Shown here piece by piece: positions 18,493-28,903 of a stretch of DNA of 64,000 nucleotides (within the stretch, counting starts at the first letter, position 1; every line of letters begins with the position of its first letter). The notes under the pieces are model-generated. The model did no database searches. It was not told the origin of the DNA and saw only the letters and a list, made by a program, of their open reading frames with translations. The DNA lies in NCBI RefSeq assembly GCF_003860465.1, contig NZ_CP034183.1, positions 62,001 to 126,000 on the forward strand. The letters run 5' to 3'. The translations under genes and the position numbers were made by a program. Source of the stretch: Deinococcus psychrotolerans. GTDB taxonomy: Bacteria; Deinococcota; Deinococci; Deinococcales; Deinococcaceae.

Positions 18493-19650
18493 ATGGCGAA
18501 TGTCGTAAAGCCTGCCGTGCTGGTCGCGGCTTCCACTTCCTCGCGGGCAGCGGCGCTTTTTGGCCACTTGCCTCAAGCCGACGTCTTTCATTCGCCCGAC
18601 GCCGACACGCTGCTGCGCGAAACCCGCCTGCGCCCGCCGGACGTGCTGGTGCTGTATACCGACTTGCCCTCCAGCGTCGCGCTGAGCGAGGTGCTGGGCA
18701 TCTTGAAGAGCCGCGAAGACCTCGCCAACACTCGCTTTCTGGCGGTGGGGAGTCAGGGCCTGGGCGCACTGCTCAGCGCCGGGGCCGACGCCCTGATGAG
18801 CGACAGCACCGCTCCGGAAGCGCTGGCCTTTTTGATCAGTACGCTGCTGGGCCGGGTGCGCCAGCAACGCGAACTGGCTGAGCGCAACCTGGGCCTGCTC
18901 AAGAAGCTCGACGCCTGGGAGCATGAGGAGCGGGTGCGCGATCAACTCGTTCACATGCTGGTTCATGACCTCAAAAACCCTATCGCGGCGGTGATGGGCC
19001 TGCTCGAAATCGTGGAAGAAGACGAGCGGCTGCCCCAAGACATGAAAGAACTGGTGCATTTGTCGCGGGAAGAAACCCAGCACCTCTTGCACCTGTCGGT
19101 CAATATGCTCGATGTCCGCAAGATTCAGGCGGGAAAAATGAATCTCGACTTCGAGCTGATGTTTTCACCTATGTATACCGAAGTGATCGACTTGGCGCGG
19201 GGCGACGTGGGCGCGGGCCTGCGCGAGCGCCGCCTGACCATCGACGTTGCGCCCAACTTGTCGCCGGCGCGGGCCGATCCAGGGATTTTGCGGCGCATTT
19301 TTGCCAATTTGCTGAGCAACGCCATGAAGCACACCACCAAAGACGGCAAAATCGAAATCAAGGTGCTTAAGGTCGCTGAAGACGTGCAGTTCACCATCCG
19401 CGACAACGGCGAGGGCATTCCCGCAGATGACATTCCCAACTTGTTCGCCGCCTTCGAGCAGTCGCGCCTGACCCTACATGGCCGCTTTGACACCGGCATG
19501 GGCCTCGCGTTTTGCAAGCTGGCGATTGAAGGGCACGGCGGGCGCATCTGGGTGGAATCGGTGCGGGGCAAGGGATCGACCTTCACCTTCATCTTGCCGC
19601 TGGCCCGCGACGAGGAAGACGACGACGATTTCGCGGAACTGGTGTCGTAA
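18493..19650 (+). CDS. Soluble sensor histidine kinase with pseudo-receiver domain
   Basis: 385 residues, no membrane segment. Residues 8-120 look like a response-regulator receiver, but the phosphoacceptor place ([10 protein letters not shown]) has Tyr55 where Asp is expected, and the N-terminal acidic pair is absent, so it is probably a ligand- or protein-binding pseudo-receiver. A helical linker leads to HisKA with His158 (LVHDLKNP). The ATPase domain follows, with N-box [17 protein letters not shown] and [11 protein letters not shown]. The C-terminus is acidic (DEEDDDDF). No response regulator is adjacent. TATGAT lies 8 bases before the ATG. Confidence 0.88.
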   Translation: MANVVKPAVLVAASTSSRAAALFGHLPQADVFHSPDADTLLRETRLRPPDVLVLYTDLPSSVALSEVLGILKSREDLANTRFLAVGSQGLGALLSAGADALMSDSTAPEALAFLISTLLGRVRQQRELAERNLGLLKKLDAWEHEERVRDQLVHMLVHDLKNPIAAVMGLLEIVEEDERLPQDMKELVHLSREETQHLLHLSVNMLDVRKIQAGKMNLDFELMFSPMYTEVIDLARGDVGAGLRERRLTIDVAPNLSPARADPGILRRIFANLLSNAMKHTTKDGKIEIKVLKVAEDVQFTIRDNGEGIPADDIPNLFAAFEQSRLTLHGRFDTGMGLAFCKLAIEGHGGRIWVESVRGKGSTFTFILPLARDEEDDDDFAELVS

Positions 19651-19656
19651 CCGCCG

Positions 19657-19857
19657 CTAGCCCTGCGCTGGCACGAGCGCCTGAACCCGTCCAACTACCC
19701 CCGAAATCAGGCGAACCTTGATGCCGTGCGGGTGGCTGGCCGAGTTGGTCAGCAGCGCCGCCACCACGCCGCGAGTGAGCTGGCCGCTGGCCTGGTGGTG
19801 CTTTTGAATCACGTCCACGGTCAGGCCGGGGCGGATGAGGGAGCGGGGCGGAGTCAT
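19657..19857 (-). CDS. YwbE family (DUF2196) small protein
   Basis: 66 residues matching the YwbE family: SLIRPGLTVDVIQKHHQASG then LTRGVVAALLTNSASHPHGI and VGRVQ, with its conserved HPHGIKVRL. It has an S1/SH3-like small barrel pattern and is thought to bind nucleic acid, but the role is not established. The ATG at 19857 fits the family start. The gene is convergent with the histidine kinase and divergent from the toxin-antitoxin operon. A decayed 50-base copy lies at 20729-20778. Confidence 0.85.
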   Translation of the reverse strand: MTPPRSLIRPGLTVDVIQKHHQASGQLTRGVVAALLTNSASHPHGIKVRLISGVVGRVQALVPAQG

Positions 19858-19939
19858 GGGGTTAGGATAAACCGTTTTTAGCCGACGAAAGCCGAGAGTA
19901 AACCAGCGGTTCGGAAAAGTGTGAAAGCAATTGAGGAGC

Positions 19940-19974
19940 TTGGGATTCGTACGCCACTGGCGTATAGTGCAAGC
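19940..19974 (+). promoter_or_regulatory. Promoter and palindromic operator of the HigBA-type operon
   Basis: TTGGGA at 19940-19945, a 17-base spacer and TATAGT at 19963-19968, then 6 bases to the GTG. A perfect palindrome TACGCCA-C-TGGCGTA at 19950-19964 fills the spacer and touches the -10 box. This is the expected place for repression by the antitoxin or the complex. Confidence 0.7.
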
Positions 19975-20292
19975 GTGGTCATCGTTGAAACGAGTGTCTT
20001 CACCCGACGTATCCAGCAGTTTCTTGTTGACGACGAACACCGCGAACTTCAAAGCCTTTTGGTGGCGCGGCCCCATCTTGGAAAAGTGATTCAGGGAGGC
20101 GGCGGCCTTCGCAAAACCCGCTATAGCTATAACAACTTGGGTAAGAGCAAAGCCTTGCGCCTGATCTATTACTACGCTGAGACTCGTCAGCAGCTACTGA
20201 TGCTCTACGTCTATCCCAAGTCTGAAACCGCCGACCTCACCAAGAGTCAGGTGGCGGCACTTCGCAAACTTATCGAGGCAACTTATCCATGA
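19975..20292 (+). CDS. higB: HigB2/RelE-like toxin of type II toxin-antitoxin pair
   Basis: A predicted ribosome-dependent mRNA interferase of 105 residues. It resembles HigB2: an N-terminal VIVETSVFTRRIQQFL, then LGKVIQGGGGLRKTRYSY and a core strand ALRLIYYYAETRQQLLMLYVYPK, ending in a helix with Lys and Arg. The GTG at 19975 is chosen because its promoter -10 box is 6 bases upstream; an in-frame start at 19921 would place that promoter inside the gene. The stop overlaps the antitoxin ATG by 4 bases, toxin first, the HigBA order. Confidence 0.85.
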   Translation: MVIVETSVFTRRIQQFLVDDEHRELQSLLVARPHLGKVIQGGGGLRKTRYSYNNLGKSKALRLIYYYAETRQQLLMLYVYPKSETADLTKSQVAALRKLIEATYP

Positions 20293-20585
20293 ATGACGAA
20301 TTGTTTAACGAGTTGGTTGCCAGTGTGGAGGAAGGTGGGGCGATCTTGCGCGGTGAGCAAACCGCTTCGCGTACCTTTGAATTTCAGCCCGTCAATGTGA
20401 CCCGCATCCGCGAGCGCCTCAGCTTATCTCAGCCGCGTTTTGCCGCTTTATTGGGAATTAGCACTGCCACCCTCCGCAACTGGGAACAGGGCCGCCGAAC
20501 ACCGGAAGGTCCAGCCCGCGTGCTGCTGAGCGTGGTGGACAAATACCCAGAAGTCTTGAGGGACTTGAATTTGGGTGGGGGCTAG
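20289..20585 (+). CDS. higA: HigA2-like antitoxin, XRE family
   Basis: 98 residues. The N-terminal part, MNDELFNELVASVEEGGAIL, resembles the HigA2 segment that binds the toxin. An HTH follows: RIRERLSLSQPRFAALLGIS then TATLRNWEQGRRTPEGPA. It is expected to neutralise the toxin and repress the operon by binding the palindrome at 19950-19964. Coupled to the toxin by a 4-base overlap. Confidence 0.88.
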   Translation: MNDELFNELVASVEEGGAILRGEQTASRTFEFQPVNVTRIRERLSLSQPRFAALLGISTATLRNWEQGRRTPEGPARVLLSVVDKYPEVLRDLNLGGG

Positions 20586-20714
20586 TGGACGACCACAGGT
20601 ACAGCTGATGCAATATCTGAAGAACCTGAATCAGGGATTTCACGTCCTGAACGAATTCTATTCTTCTCATCATCTCAAGACTATAAACGTGCTCATGCCT
20701 GTAGTGATCCACTA
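20582..20714. repeat. Short element with imperfect terminal inverted repeats
   Basis: The left end begins CTAGTGGACGACCACAGGTA. The complement of the right end reads CTAGTGGATCACTACAGGCA. The 133 bases between have no convincing gene. It abuts the antitoxin stop on one side and the decayed ywbE fragment on the other, as a small MITE or insertion-sequence remnant would. Confidence 0.45.
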
Positions 20715-20728
20715 GGGGAGTGGGGTGT

Positions 20729-20778
20729 ACAACGCCGAGAGTGGACTGGTTGTTAGCTTGGTGGCACTTTTGGATCAT
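20729..20778 (-). pseudogene. Fragment of a second ywbE-like gene
   Basis: On the minus strand the 50 bases match the intact ywbE-like gene at about 37 of 50 positions. They translate as MIQKCHQANNQSTLGVV against VIQKHHQASGQLTRGVV. The match breaks off where the inverted-repeat element begins. The toxin-antitoxin pair is thus bracketed by an intact and a broken copy. Confidence 0.6.
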
Positions 20779-20898
20779 TCATGCGCGTAGGTTGGGATAA
20801 AGGCATTGTGTTTCGACTTGCATTCTCGCGTAATATTTTCTTTTATTATGTTATTTACGTATAAGACAGGAGCTTTCTTATCCCAAGCCCCAAATAGC

Positions 20899-20910
20899 TA
20901 TACTAGAGAA
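20899..20910 (+). promoter_or_regulatory. Leaderless -10 box of the AT-rich two-gene operon
   Basis: TATACT at 20899-20904 is followed by exactly 6 bases and the ATG at 20911. The -35 region (TTCTTA at 20875-20880, 18-base spacer) is weak. Confidence 0.55.
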
Positions 20911-21837
20911 ATGTCGGAAAAAAAAGCATATGTTTTTAAGTTCAACGCATATGGTTCTCCAGTAGTAGCTGGCGGTGCAAGTCATAGGTTAGACATCAAC
21001 GATATTTTTACGGATATACATTCTTTAGATATAGTCAAGTCAGATACTACAGGTAGAATTTTGATATGCCGAGATGAGGTAGATAGTGATCCTCTCTTCA
21101 TCAGAGTTATAGACAATGACAAAACTAAAAGGATTGTTAGCGGAGTCTTCTATTCAATCAAATCTAAGAATTTGCCAGATCAGTTCGATCCAGTCACAGG
21201 ACTTATTTCTCCTCTAAGCATCTCTCGGGATTTATTGGATAAAACACACTTTCTTATAGACACCAGCAATTGTATGCTAGTTATACATAGGAGCAAAAGC
21301 TCTCCAAGCACGGGCCTGCTCGCATACTATATAACGGAGAAGTTAAATAAGACTGTCAACGCTTTATCTATAGATGTGCATTTTAGGAAAGGCGTATTGG
21401 AAAAGATTGAGAAGAAGAGTTCAAAAAATAAAATAAAGTTTTTCGAGATGAAAATAAAGAAAACTGCCTTAGTACGCGCACATTTGCTCGGGAATGATGC
21501 GAGACAGGCATTAGAATCCTTATCCAAGCTTTCTGGAGCAGATTCGATAGGAATATCTATCAGTCTGGAGAAATACCATAGCAAAGGGGGATTTAATATA
21601 GATGAACTACTGGGAAATATAAAAAAATTTCTCGGAATGGAAATTTCAGACAAACCGCTGAGTGATGTTGAGGAAGCTAAAGTAAAAGCGGGCGACGAGG
21701 TTATTAACCTACTAAGTAGCAAATTTTCTATAAGTTTCGATGTTCCCAGCAACGTAATGAGTGCTAGAAATGTTGACAGCAAAGCTGTACTGAATTTAAT
21801 CTACAATGAATATCTCAGTCGGAAGGCAGATTTGTAA
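20911..21837 (+). CDS. Unknown 308-residue soluble protein, first gene of an AT-rich accessory operon
   Basis: No family recognised with confidence. No membrane segment or signal peptide. The N-terminal half is strand-rich (KKAYVFKFNAYG, DTTGRILICRDEV, KTHFLIDTSNCMLVIHRSKS). A Lys-rich stretch (KIEKKSSKNKIKFFEMKIKK) follows, then a helical part (ALVRAHLLGNDARQALESLS). The set-up of HFLID..MLVIHRS followed by LLAYYITEKL recalls DUF4747/DUF6731-type proteins seen in defence loci, but that is a memory-level resemblance. Codon use is full of ATA, AGA and TTA, unlike the neighbours, showing recent import. The ATG at 20911 is set by the -10 box 6 bases upstream; 12 bases separate it from the membrane gene. 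Confidence 0.75.
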   Translation: MSEKKAYVFKFNAYGSPVVAGGASHRLDINDIFTDIHSLDIVKSDTTGRILICRDEVDSDPLFIRVIDNDKTKRIVSGVFYSIKSKNLPDQFDPVTGLISPLSISRDLLDKTHFLIDTSNCMLVIHRSKSSPSTGLLAYYITEKLNKTVNALSIDVHFRKGVLEKIEKKSSKNKIKFFEMKIKKTALVRAHLLGNDARQALESLSKLSGADSIGISISLEKYHSKGGFNIDELLGNIKKFLGMEISDKPLSDVEEAKVKAGDEVINLLSSKFSISFDVPSNVMSARNVDSKAVLNLIYNEYLSRKADL

Positions 21838-21849
21838 AGAGGTGAAACT

Positions 21850-22389
21850 ATGGAACCAAAAACTGCACCGAATCTAGGTAAGTCAACTAAGATGCAGCTT
21901 TTCTGGGTCTCTATAGCATATATCATATCTCTAATACTGATTCAAAGACTATATCCCAATTTTGTATGCAAGTTTACCATCACTGAGGGAGTTGCATTCT
22001 ATCTCTCTATATCGGGCATAGCTGCAACTTTGACGGGCTTCGTTATAGCTGGCACTACCGTTCTTTCGACCATACTTACTGAACCTGAATTCAAATTCAG
22101 TGCTCTCAAAAAATACTTTTCACAAATATATTTTGTTTTCAGCGGATCGTCCGTAATGTTAGGGTGCACAATACTTTTTGGAATATTCTCAGCAGTATTT
22201 CCGAAGAATTTGACGGCATCTTTGTTTCTCTTCTATATAACTTGCTACGTTTTCACTATATCTATTGTAGGAATTCTGATAGGGGTTAGAATTCTCGGAG
22301 ACATTGTCCGTATTGATGCAAGTGGTATATTAGATCAAATGAGCGAAAAAATTGAATTTACAGATAGACCTACTTCGAAGGATGGTTAG
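21850..22389 (+). CDS. Unknown four-helix membrane protein, second gene of the accessory operon
   Basis: 179 residues, AT-rich like its partner. Four membrane segments are visible: about 19-36 (LFWVSIAYIISLILIQ), 53-77 (ISGIAATLTGFVIAGTTVLS), 95-115 (VFSGSSVMLGCTILFGIF) and 122-145 (LFYITCYVFTISIVGILIG). The cytosolic ends are charged (N-terminus basic; C-terminus DQMSEKIEFTDRPTSKDG). GAGGTG lies 7 bases before the ATG. The pairing of an unknown soluble protein with a small membrane protein resembles sensor plus membrane effector designs of anti-phage systems. This is inference; no known family was recognised. Confidence 0.75.
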   Translation: MEPKTAPNLGKSTKMQLFWVSIAYIISLILIQRLYPNFVCKFTITEGVAFYLSISGIAATLTGFVIAGTTVLSTILTEPEFKFSALKKYFSQIYFVFSGSSVMLGCTILFGIFSAVFPKNLTASLFLFYITCYVFTISIVGILIGVRILGDIVRIDASGILDQMSEKIEFTDRPTSKDG

Positions 22390-22451
22390 CCCTTCTACAT
22401 ATAGATTTTGACCTTACATTTCGCTGGAGAACAAGTTGGAGTTTTCATAGA

Positions 22452-22595
22452 TCAAATCACTCCCAACCGCTTCTCCTCTTCGTACAGCCGCTCGCTGACG
22501 AACTGCTTGAGGAGCGTCTGATACGGCATCTGCTTGAGCCTGGCAACGTGCTTGAGGCGGGTTTCGGTATCTGTGTCAAGGCGCAGGGTGGTCAT
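22452..22595 (-). CDS. Ribbon-helix-helix (CopG/BrnA-like) antitoxin, probably truncated
   Basis: 47 residues: TTLRLDTDTETRLKHVARLK then MPYQTLLKQFVSERLYEEEKR. This is the DNA-binding ribbon-helix-helix and the conserved tail of CopG-type antitoxins. Full members carry about 30 more N-terminal residues that meet the toxin. Upstream here is a transposase remnant instead, and no toxin gene is adjacent. A decayed second copy lies at 23592-23737. It may still bind DNA but is probably an orphan. Confidence 0.65.
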   Translation of the reverse strand: MTTLRLDTDTETRLKHVARLKQMPYQTLLKQFVSERLYEEEKRLGVI

Positions 22596-22656
22596 GAAAG
22601 TGTCTTTGGGCTGGCGGGGTTGACGGCGGGCGGGCCAGGGGCTTGCATCCTCAGCA

Positions 22657-22851
22657 TCACTTTGGGGCCTTTGCCTTTCTTGGTCTTTCCAACATCCGGC
22701 CCCCTTTATGGGCGGCACTTGCAGCTCCGTCCATAAAGATCTGGCGGAGCTCGAGCAAGCCTTGATCAGCACGCTGTTCGTAAAGGGCCTCAAGCAGCGC
22801 CGGGAAGACATCTCTCTTGACGGGAACGCGAGGAAAACGCAGCGAAGATTT
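22657..22851 (-). pseudogene. Transposase remnant, IS5-like
   Basis: An open stretch without a start reads ALLEALYEQRADQGLLELRQ then IFMDGAASAAHKGGRMLERP on the minus strand. This resembles the N-terminal to middle part of IS5-group transposases, where IFMDG carries the first catalytic Asp. The frame ends at TGA 22657, far short of a full transposase. No terminal repeats or target duplication could be located. It lies directly upstream of the truncated antitoxin. Confidence 0.55.
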
Positions 22852-22937
22852 TTATTGGCGTGAGTATGGCTGTCGGTGCTCGGATCACTTCTCCCGCTTC
22901 TACAAACGCCTCTTTTGAAGTCACCACTCAGCTTCAC

Positions 22938-23261
22938 TCAATGAAAGACTTGTGCAAAAAAAGTTGTTATTCCCGCATCAACATCGCTTGGTTCTGCTGA
23001 TTCTCGAATCCAACTACGCAAGCTACCTAGATAATCAAGCATGATTTCATCAAAATAATTCTGCTCTTCTTGTGTGATCTCGTAGTGTTCGAAGTACCAA
23101 GAGTTCTTCCCTTTCTCCTCATGGGCTTTTATCAAGAATTCTGCAGATTCGACGCTCAAAATTCGGTCATCGTTATAATTTCTCCCTACAGTCTCCGTAA
23201 AAACAGATCTAAACATCCCAATGGTACCATTATGGTCTTTCAGCAGTCTTTCGGAATTCAT
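22938..23261 (-). CDS. Hypothetical acidic protein, immunity-like orphan
   Basis: 107 residues, acidic, no membrane segment, no recognised family. Segments include MNSERLLKDHNGTIGMFRSVF and YFEHYEITQEEQNYFDEIML. The ATG at 23261 is preferred to a longer open frame because the upstream part overlaps the end of a decayed gene. It follows that decayed gene by 70 bases on the same strand. Small acidic proteins placed so after a toxin gene are often immunity proteins, but this is a guess from context. AT-rich, like the rest of the island. Confidence 0.5.
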   Translation of the reverse strand: MNSERLLKDHNGTIGMFRSVFTETVGRNYNDDRILSVESAEFLIKAHEEKGKNSWYFEHYEITQEEQNYFDEIMLDYLGSLRSWIRESAEPSDVDAGITTFFAQVFH

Positions 23262-23331
23262 TGCCCTACTCCTTTGTTTAGTATCAAAAGGTTTGTTCTG
23301 CCCGATATTTACAATCGCCCTCAACCTGATA

Positions 23332-23588
23332 TTACTTTTTGGGATTGGGCAAACGCGAAGTCCCACCACGAAGGTCAATAATTTCTATCGTGCCGTTTTT
23401 TATGCCCTCTTCAAGAATGTCATTTTTTATGTTGCCCATAAACTGCAGCAACCCACCTTAATTACATCGTGTATTTCTTCTTTATCTGAAATTATGCGTG
23501 TAAATTTCTCAGATTCGTCAAGATCTTAAAACATATTGCCTTTGGTGTGATAATTGAGAAAGTGATCAAGGTCAATAAATGCGTTCCG
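23332..23588 (-). pseudogene. Frameshifted unknown gene in the accessory island
   Basis: The minus strand reads RNAFIDLDHFLNYHTKGNMF, an in-frame TAA, DLDESEKFTRIISDKEEIHD then VIKVGCCSLWAT and a stop. A neighbouring frame carries on with NDILEEGIKNGTIEIIDLRG and ends in LPNPKK at TAA 23332. One nonsense codon and one frameshift make it inactive. The text looks like the C-terminal part of a real protein; the family is unknown. The upstream end runs into the broken antitoxin copy. Confidence 0.6.
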
Positions 23589-23591
23589 TCA

Positions 23592-23737
23592 CTTTGTTAC
23601 TTTCCAACTGCTTCTCCTCCCCGTACAACCGCTCGCTGACGAACTGTTTAAGCAGGGTCTTATAAGGCATCTACTTGGGCTTGGCGACGTGCTTGAGGTG
23701 GGGTTCGGTGTCGGCGTCTTGACCCTGAGTCTCAAGG
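23592..23737 (-). pseudogene. Broken second copy of the ribbon-helix-helix antitoxin
   Basis: The minus strand reads DADTEPHLKHVAKPK, a TAG, then MPYKTLLKQFVSERLYGEEKQ. It is clearly homologous, at both DNA and protein level, to the antitoxin at 22452-22595, in the same orientation. The nonsense codon and a changed start region show decay. The two copies are direct repeats about 1.1 kb apart that bracket the transposase scrap, the acidic gene and the frameshifted gene. Confidence 0.7.
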
Positions 23738-23780
23738 TAACCTTTTTAAGACTTGCCACTTTCACCCCGCGCCCAGACGC

Positions 23781-23792
23781 TAAACTGCCCTA
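23781..23792 (+). promoter_or_regulatory. Leaderless -10 box of mfd
   Basis: TAAACT at 23781-23786 lies 6 bases before the ATG of mfd. No ribosome site is visible. Confidence 0.6.
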
Positions 23793-26924
<3,132 letters not shown>

Positions 26925-27035
26925 GTGAAGAACAGACTGTGTTGCTGCGCTGGCTGATCGCCACCTGCCAGACGCAGCCTTCCAAGCGGCCCTGACCCGC
27001 AGGCCACGCCGAGCGGGTAGACTGCTTGACAATCC

Positions 27036-28511
27036 ATGACCCTAACTCAATCTGAAGATTTGATGACTCCTGATGTCGCCCAGCGCCCGCTTGACGTGGT
27101 CGTGCTGGCCGCTGGAGCCGGAACCCGAATGCGCTCGGCCCTGCCCAAGATGCTGCATGAAGTGTGTGGCCGCCCGATGGTCGCTTGGGCCGTCAAAGCC
27201 GCCCGCGACGTGGGGGCACGCGACATCGTGGTGGTCACGGGTCACGGCGCAGATCAGGTGGAAGCCGCCCTCGCTGGGCCAGAGGTGCGTTTCGCTCGGC
27301 AGGGTGAGCAGCTCGGCACCGGACACGCCTTCTTGCTGGGCGCGGCCAAACTGCGCGGCGACGCCGACGTGTTGGTGCTCTACGGCGACAGCCCAATGCT
27401 GAGCGTGGAGACGCTGAACGCCCTGCGTGATGTTCATTTAAGTGAGCACAATGCCCTGACGGTACTGTCCAGCCGCTTAGACGACGCCACTGGCTACGGG
27501 CGCATCGTGCGCGGTGAGAGCGGTGACGTGGAACGGATCGTGGAGCAAAAAGCCGCCACCCCCGAGGAACTGCGCCTGACCGAGTTCAATTCTGGGGTCT
27601 ACCTGATGGACGCCCGCGCTCCCGAGCTCGCTGCTCAGATCGGCAACGACAACGCCGCGCAGGAATATTACCTGACCGATCTGCTGGCCCTCTACCATCA
27701 GCAGGGCGCGAGGGTGGCGGCCTACTGTATTCCCGATCCCAGCGAAGTGATGGGAGCCAATGACCGCGTGCAGCTCGCTGAACTCGCCCGCTTGATGCAG
27801 CGGCGCATCAATGAGCGCCACATGCGGGCGGGCGTCACCCTGCGTGACCCGGCCACCGCCTACATCGAAGACACCGTCACCATCGCCCCCGATGTCATTC
27901 TCGAACCCGGTGTGGTGCTGCGCGGCCAAACCGACATCGGCACGGGAGCCGTGATCGGCGCGTACAGCAGCCTGACGGATACCCAACTCGCCGCCCGCGT
28001 CCAGATCAGGCCCCACAGCGTCCTTGAGGGAGCGCGGGTCGGCGAAGGCAGCGACGTGGGGCCGTTTGCCCGTCTGCGTGCCGGTGCAGTGCTCGATACG
28101 GGCGTGCACATCGGCAATTTCGTGGAAGTCAAAAACAGCCACCTCGCGGCGGGCGTCAAAGCGGGCCACCTGGCTTATTTGGGCGACGCCAGCATCGGAG
28201 CCGAGAGCAACATTGGGGCTGGAACCATCACCGCCAACTTCGACGGCGTCAACAAACACCGTACCCAGATCGGCGCGGGGGTCTTTATCGGCAGTAACGC
28301 CACCCTGATCGCTCCCGTGACTCTGGGAGACGCGGCGTTCGTGGCGGGCGGCAGCACCGTCAGTGCCGACGTGCCGGAAGGAGCGATGGCGGTGGGGCGC
28401 GGCACCCAGCGCAACATCGGAGGCTGGAGCCTGCGCTACTGGAAAAGGATGGAGCGTCAGGTGGCCCAGAAATTGCCCTGGCTCTCGGCCTGGCTCTCGC
28501 GGCAAGACTAG
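27036..28511 (+). CDS. glmU: Bifunctional GlcNAc-1-phosphate uridyltransferase/acetyltransferase GlmU
   Basis: Makes UDP-GlcNAc for peptidoglycan. 491 residues: a pyrophosphorylase domain at about 17-245 with [19 protein letters not shown] and YGDSPML, then a left-handed beta-helix acetyltransferase of hexapeptide repeats. [20 protein letters not shown] and [20 protein letters not shown] are conserved there. The ATG at 27036 gives about 17 residues before homology; an ATG at 27063 is also possible. A hairpin follows the stop. Confidence 0.95.
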   Translation: MTLTQSEDLMTPDVAQRPLDVVVLAAGAGTRMRSALPKMLHEVCGRPMVAWAVKAARDVGARDIVVVTGHGADQVEAALAGPEVRFARQGEQLGTGHAFLLGAAKLRGDADVLVLYGDSPMLSVETLNALRDVHLSEHNALTVLSSRLDDATGYGRIVRGESGDVERIVEQKAATPEELRLTEFNSGVYLMDARAPELAAQIGNDNAAQEYYLTDLLALYHQQGARVAAYCIPDPSEVMGANDRVQLAELARLMQRRINERHMRAGVTLRDPATAYIEDTVTIAPDVILEPGVVLRGQTDIGTGAVIGAYSSLTDTQLAARVQIRPHSVLEGARVGEGSDVGPFARLRAGAVLDTGVHIGNFVEVKNSHLAAGVKAGHLAYLGDASIGAESNIGAGTITANFDGVNKHRTQIGAGVFIGSNATLIAPVTLGDAAFVAGGSTVSADVPEGAMAVGRGTQRNIGGWSLRYWKRMERQVAQKLPWLSAWLSRQD

Positions 28512-28532
28512 AAAAGCCCTCAGGTGGCTTAG

Positions 28533-28562
28533 AAAGGGGCCGTGAACCTTCAAGGCTCCTTT
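28533..28562 (+). terminator. Hairpin terminator after glmU
   Basis: Nine-base arms at 28533-28541 and 28554-28562 with one mismatch. The second arm ends in TTT. Confidence 0.5.
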
Positions 28563-28712
28563 ATGTTCGGGCACTACGCTCAGAGCGTTACATCTGACCT
28601 GCCGCCGAGCGCGTATAACCTAGAGAAGCACCTCTAAGCCCCCCTGCCGAGTTCAACTTTGCTCCACCCGACCTTCTCACTGAATCACGCGCCAAGCGTT
28701 TAAAGGAGTTTT

Positions 28713-28889
28713 ATGGGCCCAATGGAAGTCATTTTAATTGTACTGGTCGTCGTTTTGCTGTTCGGAGCCAAGAAGATCCCTGAAATTGCCAAAGGCCTCG
28801 GCCAGGGCATCAAGGAGTTCAAGTCCACCAGCAAAGACACCACCACGGACACCACTGTAGTGACCCCGCGCCGCGACAGCGACGTCTAA
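28713..28889 (+). CDS. tatA: Twin-arginine translocase subunit TatA
   Basis: A 58-residue single-span protein: [20 protein letters not shown], the hinge [20 protein letters not shown] with its conserved Phe-Gly, an amphipathic helix, then a polar Thr/Asp tail. TatA oligomers form the passage for folded exported proteins. AAGGAG lies 4 bases before the ATG. tatC begins 14 bases downstream, forming a minimal tatAC operon; no tatB is visible, so TatA is presumably dual-purpose. Confidence 0.93.
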   Translation: MGPMEVILIVLVVVLLFGAKKIPEIAKGLGQGIKEFKSTSKDTTTDTTVVTPRRDSDV

Positions 28890-28903
28890 ACAAGGCGCGG
28901 GCC

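Noticed and set aside
19858..20076. Extension of the ywbE-like gene to 139 residues
   Set aside because: It would run antisense through the toxin gene and its promoter; family homology begins at the ATG at 19857.
22596..22937. N-terminal extension that would make the antitoxin at 22452 a 161-residue protein
   Set aside because: The extension reads out of frame through the transposase remnant and has no protein-like pattern.
22596..23760. CRISPR array in the accessory region
   Set aside because: The repeated antitoxin DNA occurs only twice, about 1.1 kb apart, and encodes protein; no regular short repeats were seen anywhere in the window.
27477..28574. 365-residue minus-strand frame within glmU
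   Set aside because: Antisense to the hexapeptide repeats, which generate long open frames by their regular codon pattern.
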